Shown here: piece by piece, positions 63,101 through 64,000 of the stretch | Position numbering within the stretch: the first letter of the stretch is position 1 | Layout: the number at the start of each line of letters is the position of its first letter | Notes under the pieces: generated by a model | Told to the model about the DNA's origin: nothing | Databases searched by the model: none | What the model saw: the letters and a program-made list of their open reading frames with translations, nothing else | Translations under genes and position numbers: made by a program | Assembly (NCBI GenBank): GCA_963966185.1 | Contig: CAWZYM010000020.1 | Span: 1,447,001-1,511,000, forward strand | Source: Rhabditoides inermis | Lineage: Eukaryota > Nematoda > Chromadorea > Rhabditida > Rhabditidae | Direction of reading: 5' to 3' | Length of the DNA stretch: 64,000 nt

Positions 63101-63556
63101 GGGGATTTGAATCACATACTCACCGAAAGTGCCACTGCAACTGTGTCGAGTTCCACTGCTCCACGTTGAAGTCGCGACGCAATCTGAGACAAGGACAATA
63201 GATGAGATAATCAGTTCATTTATCCGTATTGTATATATTTGTTCCTCGGGGAATATAGGAAAGCTATGATATTCAATGTTGCATATCTACCTGATGGTGA
63301 CATCGGGGTTGGCGTGTGTCTTGAGGGTGAACACCATCTCGTGTTCCTGGAAGTTGACGTGGCCCGGATCGCACAGACCCGCCAACCGACGCTCCAGATC
63401 CTCGCGCTTGTCCTACACAACGTTCAACACATTTAATACAAATAGTAATACCTGTAGAATGCTGCCGTAGAGTATGCACTCCTGCACCTGGTAGGGCATA
63501 GCTGTGAGCGAGGAGAGGCTCTGCGCCGGCGCATCGTCTTCACCGTCACCAGACAT
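60157..63556 (-). CDS. MED18, Mediator head subunit
   Basis: MED18 is part of the Mediator head module and pairs with MED20; it links regulators to RNA polymerase II. Seven exons. The start is MSGDGEDDAPAQSLSSLTAM at 63556. Family segments: QECILYGSILQ, RLAGLCDPGHVNFQEHEMVF, LQWHFRYMGGPE (human PWHLRYLGQPE), MMEFVKTLGLRMDYEYITKG, RVYTNGKMK, SCLVEMSVSLAEGQDY and AAKQLRDFADQLLPLVEMQK, ending WRK at 60157. Length about 205 residues, as in human (208). The intron between GKMK (donor at 62814) and VVLNSQIQ (acceptor at about 60533) is 2.28 kb and carries a reverse transcriptase ORF on the same strand. The other MED18 introns are about 150 bases or less. The host reading frame is intact when this intron is removed. 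Confidence 0.95.
60893..60972. repeat. 41-base tandem duplication downstream of the RT ORF
   Basis: Two copies of a unit beginning CGACTGTGGGTCAG occur at 60893 and 60934, period 41, in the MED18 intron between the RT stop and the acceptor. A 9-bp inverted repeat (ACAATCCAG / CTGGATTGT) with a loop of about 20 bases lies at about 60618-60656. They may belong to the 3' region of the element. Confidence 0.6.
61015..62706 (-). mobile_element. Intact Penelope-like reverse transcriptase ORF in a MED18 intron
   Basis: An uninterrupted ORF of 563 codons from ATG at 62706. The frame is open for about 31 more codons upstream, almost to the MED18 5' splice site (it includes NRFLKTLTTERIREILLGDC). N-terminal HHEHVVTGNLNIIEDINLR and LKGTKFR match a segment found upstream of the RT in many Penelope-like elements. 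The RT motifs are HFVITPIDKAEGNFALTCNK, RIYAIPKMHKSP, FRFITGAFNSSLKPIS, LYCADFASLFTNLPH, SGIPQGNNASPSLADLTLSF and the catalytic AYRYMDDLLIV. The end is NIRGVSDVLSLIK. No GIY-YIG endonuclease is seen on either side, so the copy is endonuclease-free or truncated. The DNA is clearly richer in A and T than the flanking genes. The intact frame suggests a recent insertion or maintained function. Confidence 0.9.
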
Positions 63557-64000
63557 CTACATATTGTAACATCAAATTATAGAACAATTACGACCGGCAA
63601 AACGAAACAGACATAAAAAAAAACAATACTATGAGCGAGCGAGGTGACGTGAGATGAGAGAGGGAACGGTTAGTTCGCCCGCCACACCGAGCGCACCACG
63701 ACCAGAGCGCCTCACTTGCCGCCAGGCCTTGCTAAATGACATAACTTCTTTGTCAACAGGAATTTTTACTACGAACTATAAAACACAAAGTTCCAGTATA
63801 TAGGCATTTTTGTTTTACCTCTCTAACTAACTGTAAAAATCCGTAAAAATATGGAGGTGTGCACGTCATGAATAGTTTTTGGCTAAACTGGTAAAGAAGT
63901 GAGATACGCAATATGCCTACTAAATCTATCGACTATCGGCTACTATCGAAAAAATGGTATTTCGTGCACAATGGTGTAGCACTATAGAACGCACAACATG
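63557..64000. other. Right edge upstream of MED18
   Basis: About 440 bases upstream of the MED18 start. It presumably carries the MED18 promoter; it is purine-rich near 63630-63670 and AT-rich beyond. No exon of a further gene is recognised. Confidence 0.5.

Overview
This is nuclear DNA from an animal. Every protein-coding gene is split by many short introns, often only 35-150 bases, with GT...AG borders and frequent TTGCAG acceptors. The gene set includes gamma-secretase APH1, an AP-2 transcription factor, a Src-family kinase, a CD109/alpha-2-macroglobulin-type thioester protein, LSD1/KDM1A and MED18. The genome is gene-dense (about 16 genes in 64 kb) and has intergenic gaps of only a few hundred bases. 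It carries many AG/CT dinucleotide repeats. A compact invertebrate, possibly an early-branching one such as a sponge, would fit, but nothing in the window fixes the taxon.

Layout, left to right: 0-3.2 kb is repeat-rich with no gene seen. 3.2-5.1 kb (-) holds a small unknown gene, 5.8-7.1 kb (-) APH1, and 7.5-15.7 kb (-) an ATP9-type flippase with a tRNA-Gly in one intron. 16.1-18.3 kb (-) is an equilibrative nucleoside transporter. On the plus strand follow SLC25A46 (18.9-21.3 kb), EIF3J (21.8-22.6 kb), KDM1A (22.9-26.4 kb) and a Src-family kinase (28.2-32.3 kb). 33.0-43.7 kb (-) is the large CD109-like gene, with a possible tiny nested gene on the plus strand. 46.9-49.7 kb (-) is the AP-2 factor, 50.0-51.5 kb (+) a KH-domain protein, 51.8-52.7 kb (+) an unknown charged protein. 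53.1-57.1 kb (-) is a FANCM-like protein with a degenerate helicase core, 57.7-60.0 kb (-) the lariat debranching enzyme DBR1, and 60.2-63.6 kb (-) MED18, whose large intron carries an intact Penelope-like reverse transcriptase ORF.

The most striking structure is in the CD109-like gene. Seven tandem exons at 37880-39959 each encode a complete alternative bait region ending in the family's FPE(T/S)W motif. All seven begin and end in the same codon phases and all have a length of 3n+1, so the reading frame is kept when exactly one is used. This looks like a mutually exclusive exon cassette that lets one locus make at least seven protease-trap or opsonin variants on a probably GPI-anchored protein.

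The neighbours are mostly unrelated housekeeping, signalling and nuclear genes (lipid flipping, gamma-secretase, nucleoside transport, mitochondrial dynamics, translation initiation, chromatin, tyrosine kinase signalling, DNA repair, RNA debranching, Mediator). I see no functional operon. Gene order looks like ordinary close packing, with several convergent pairs whose poly(A) signals nearly touch.
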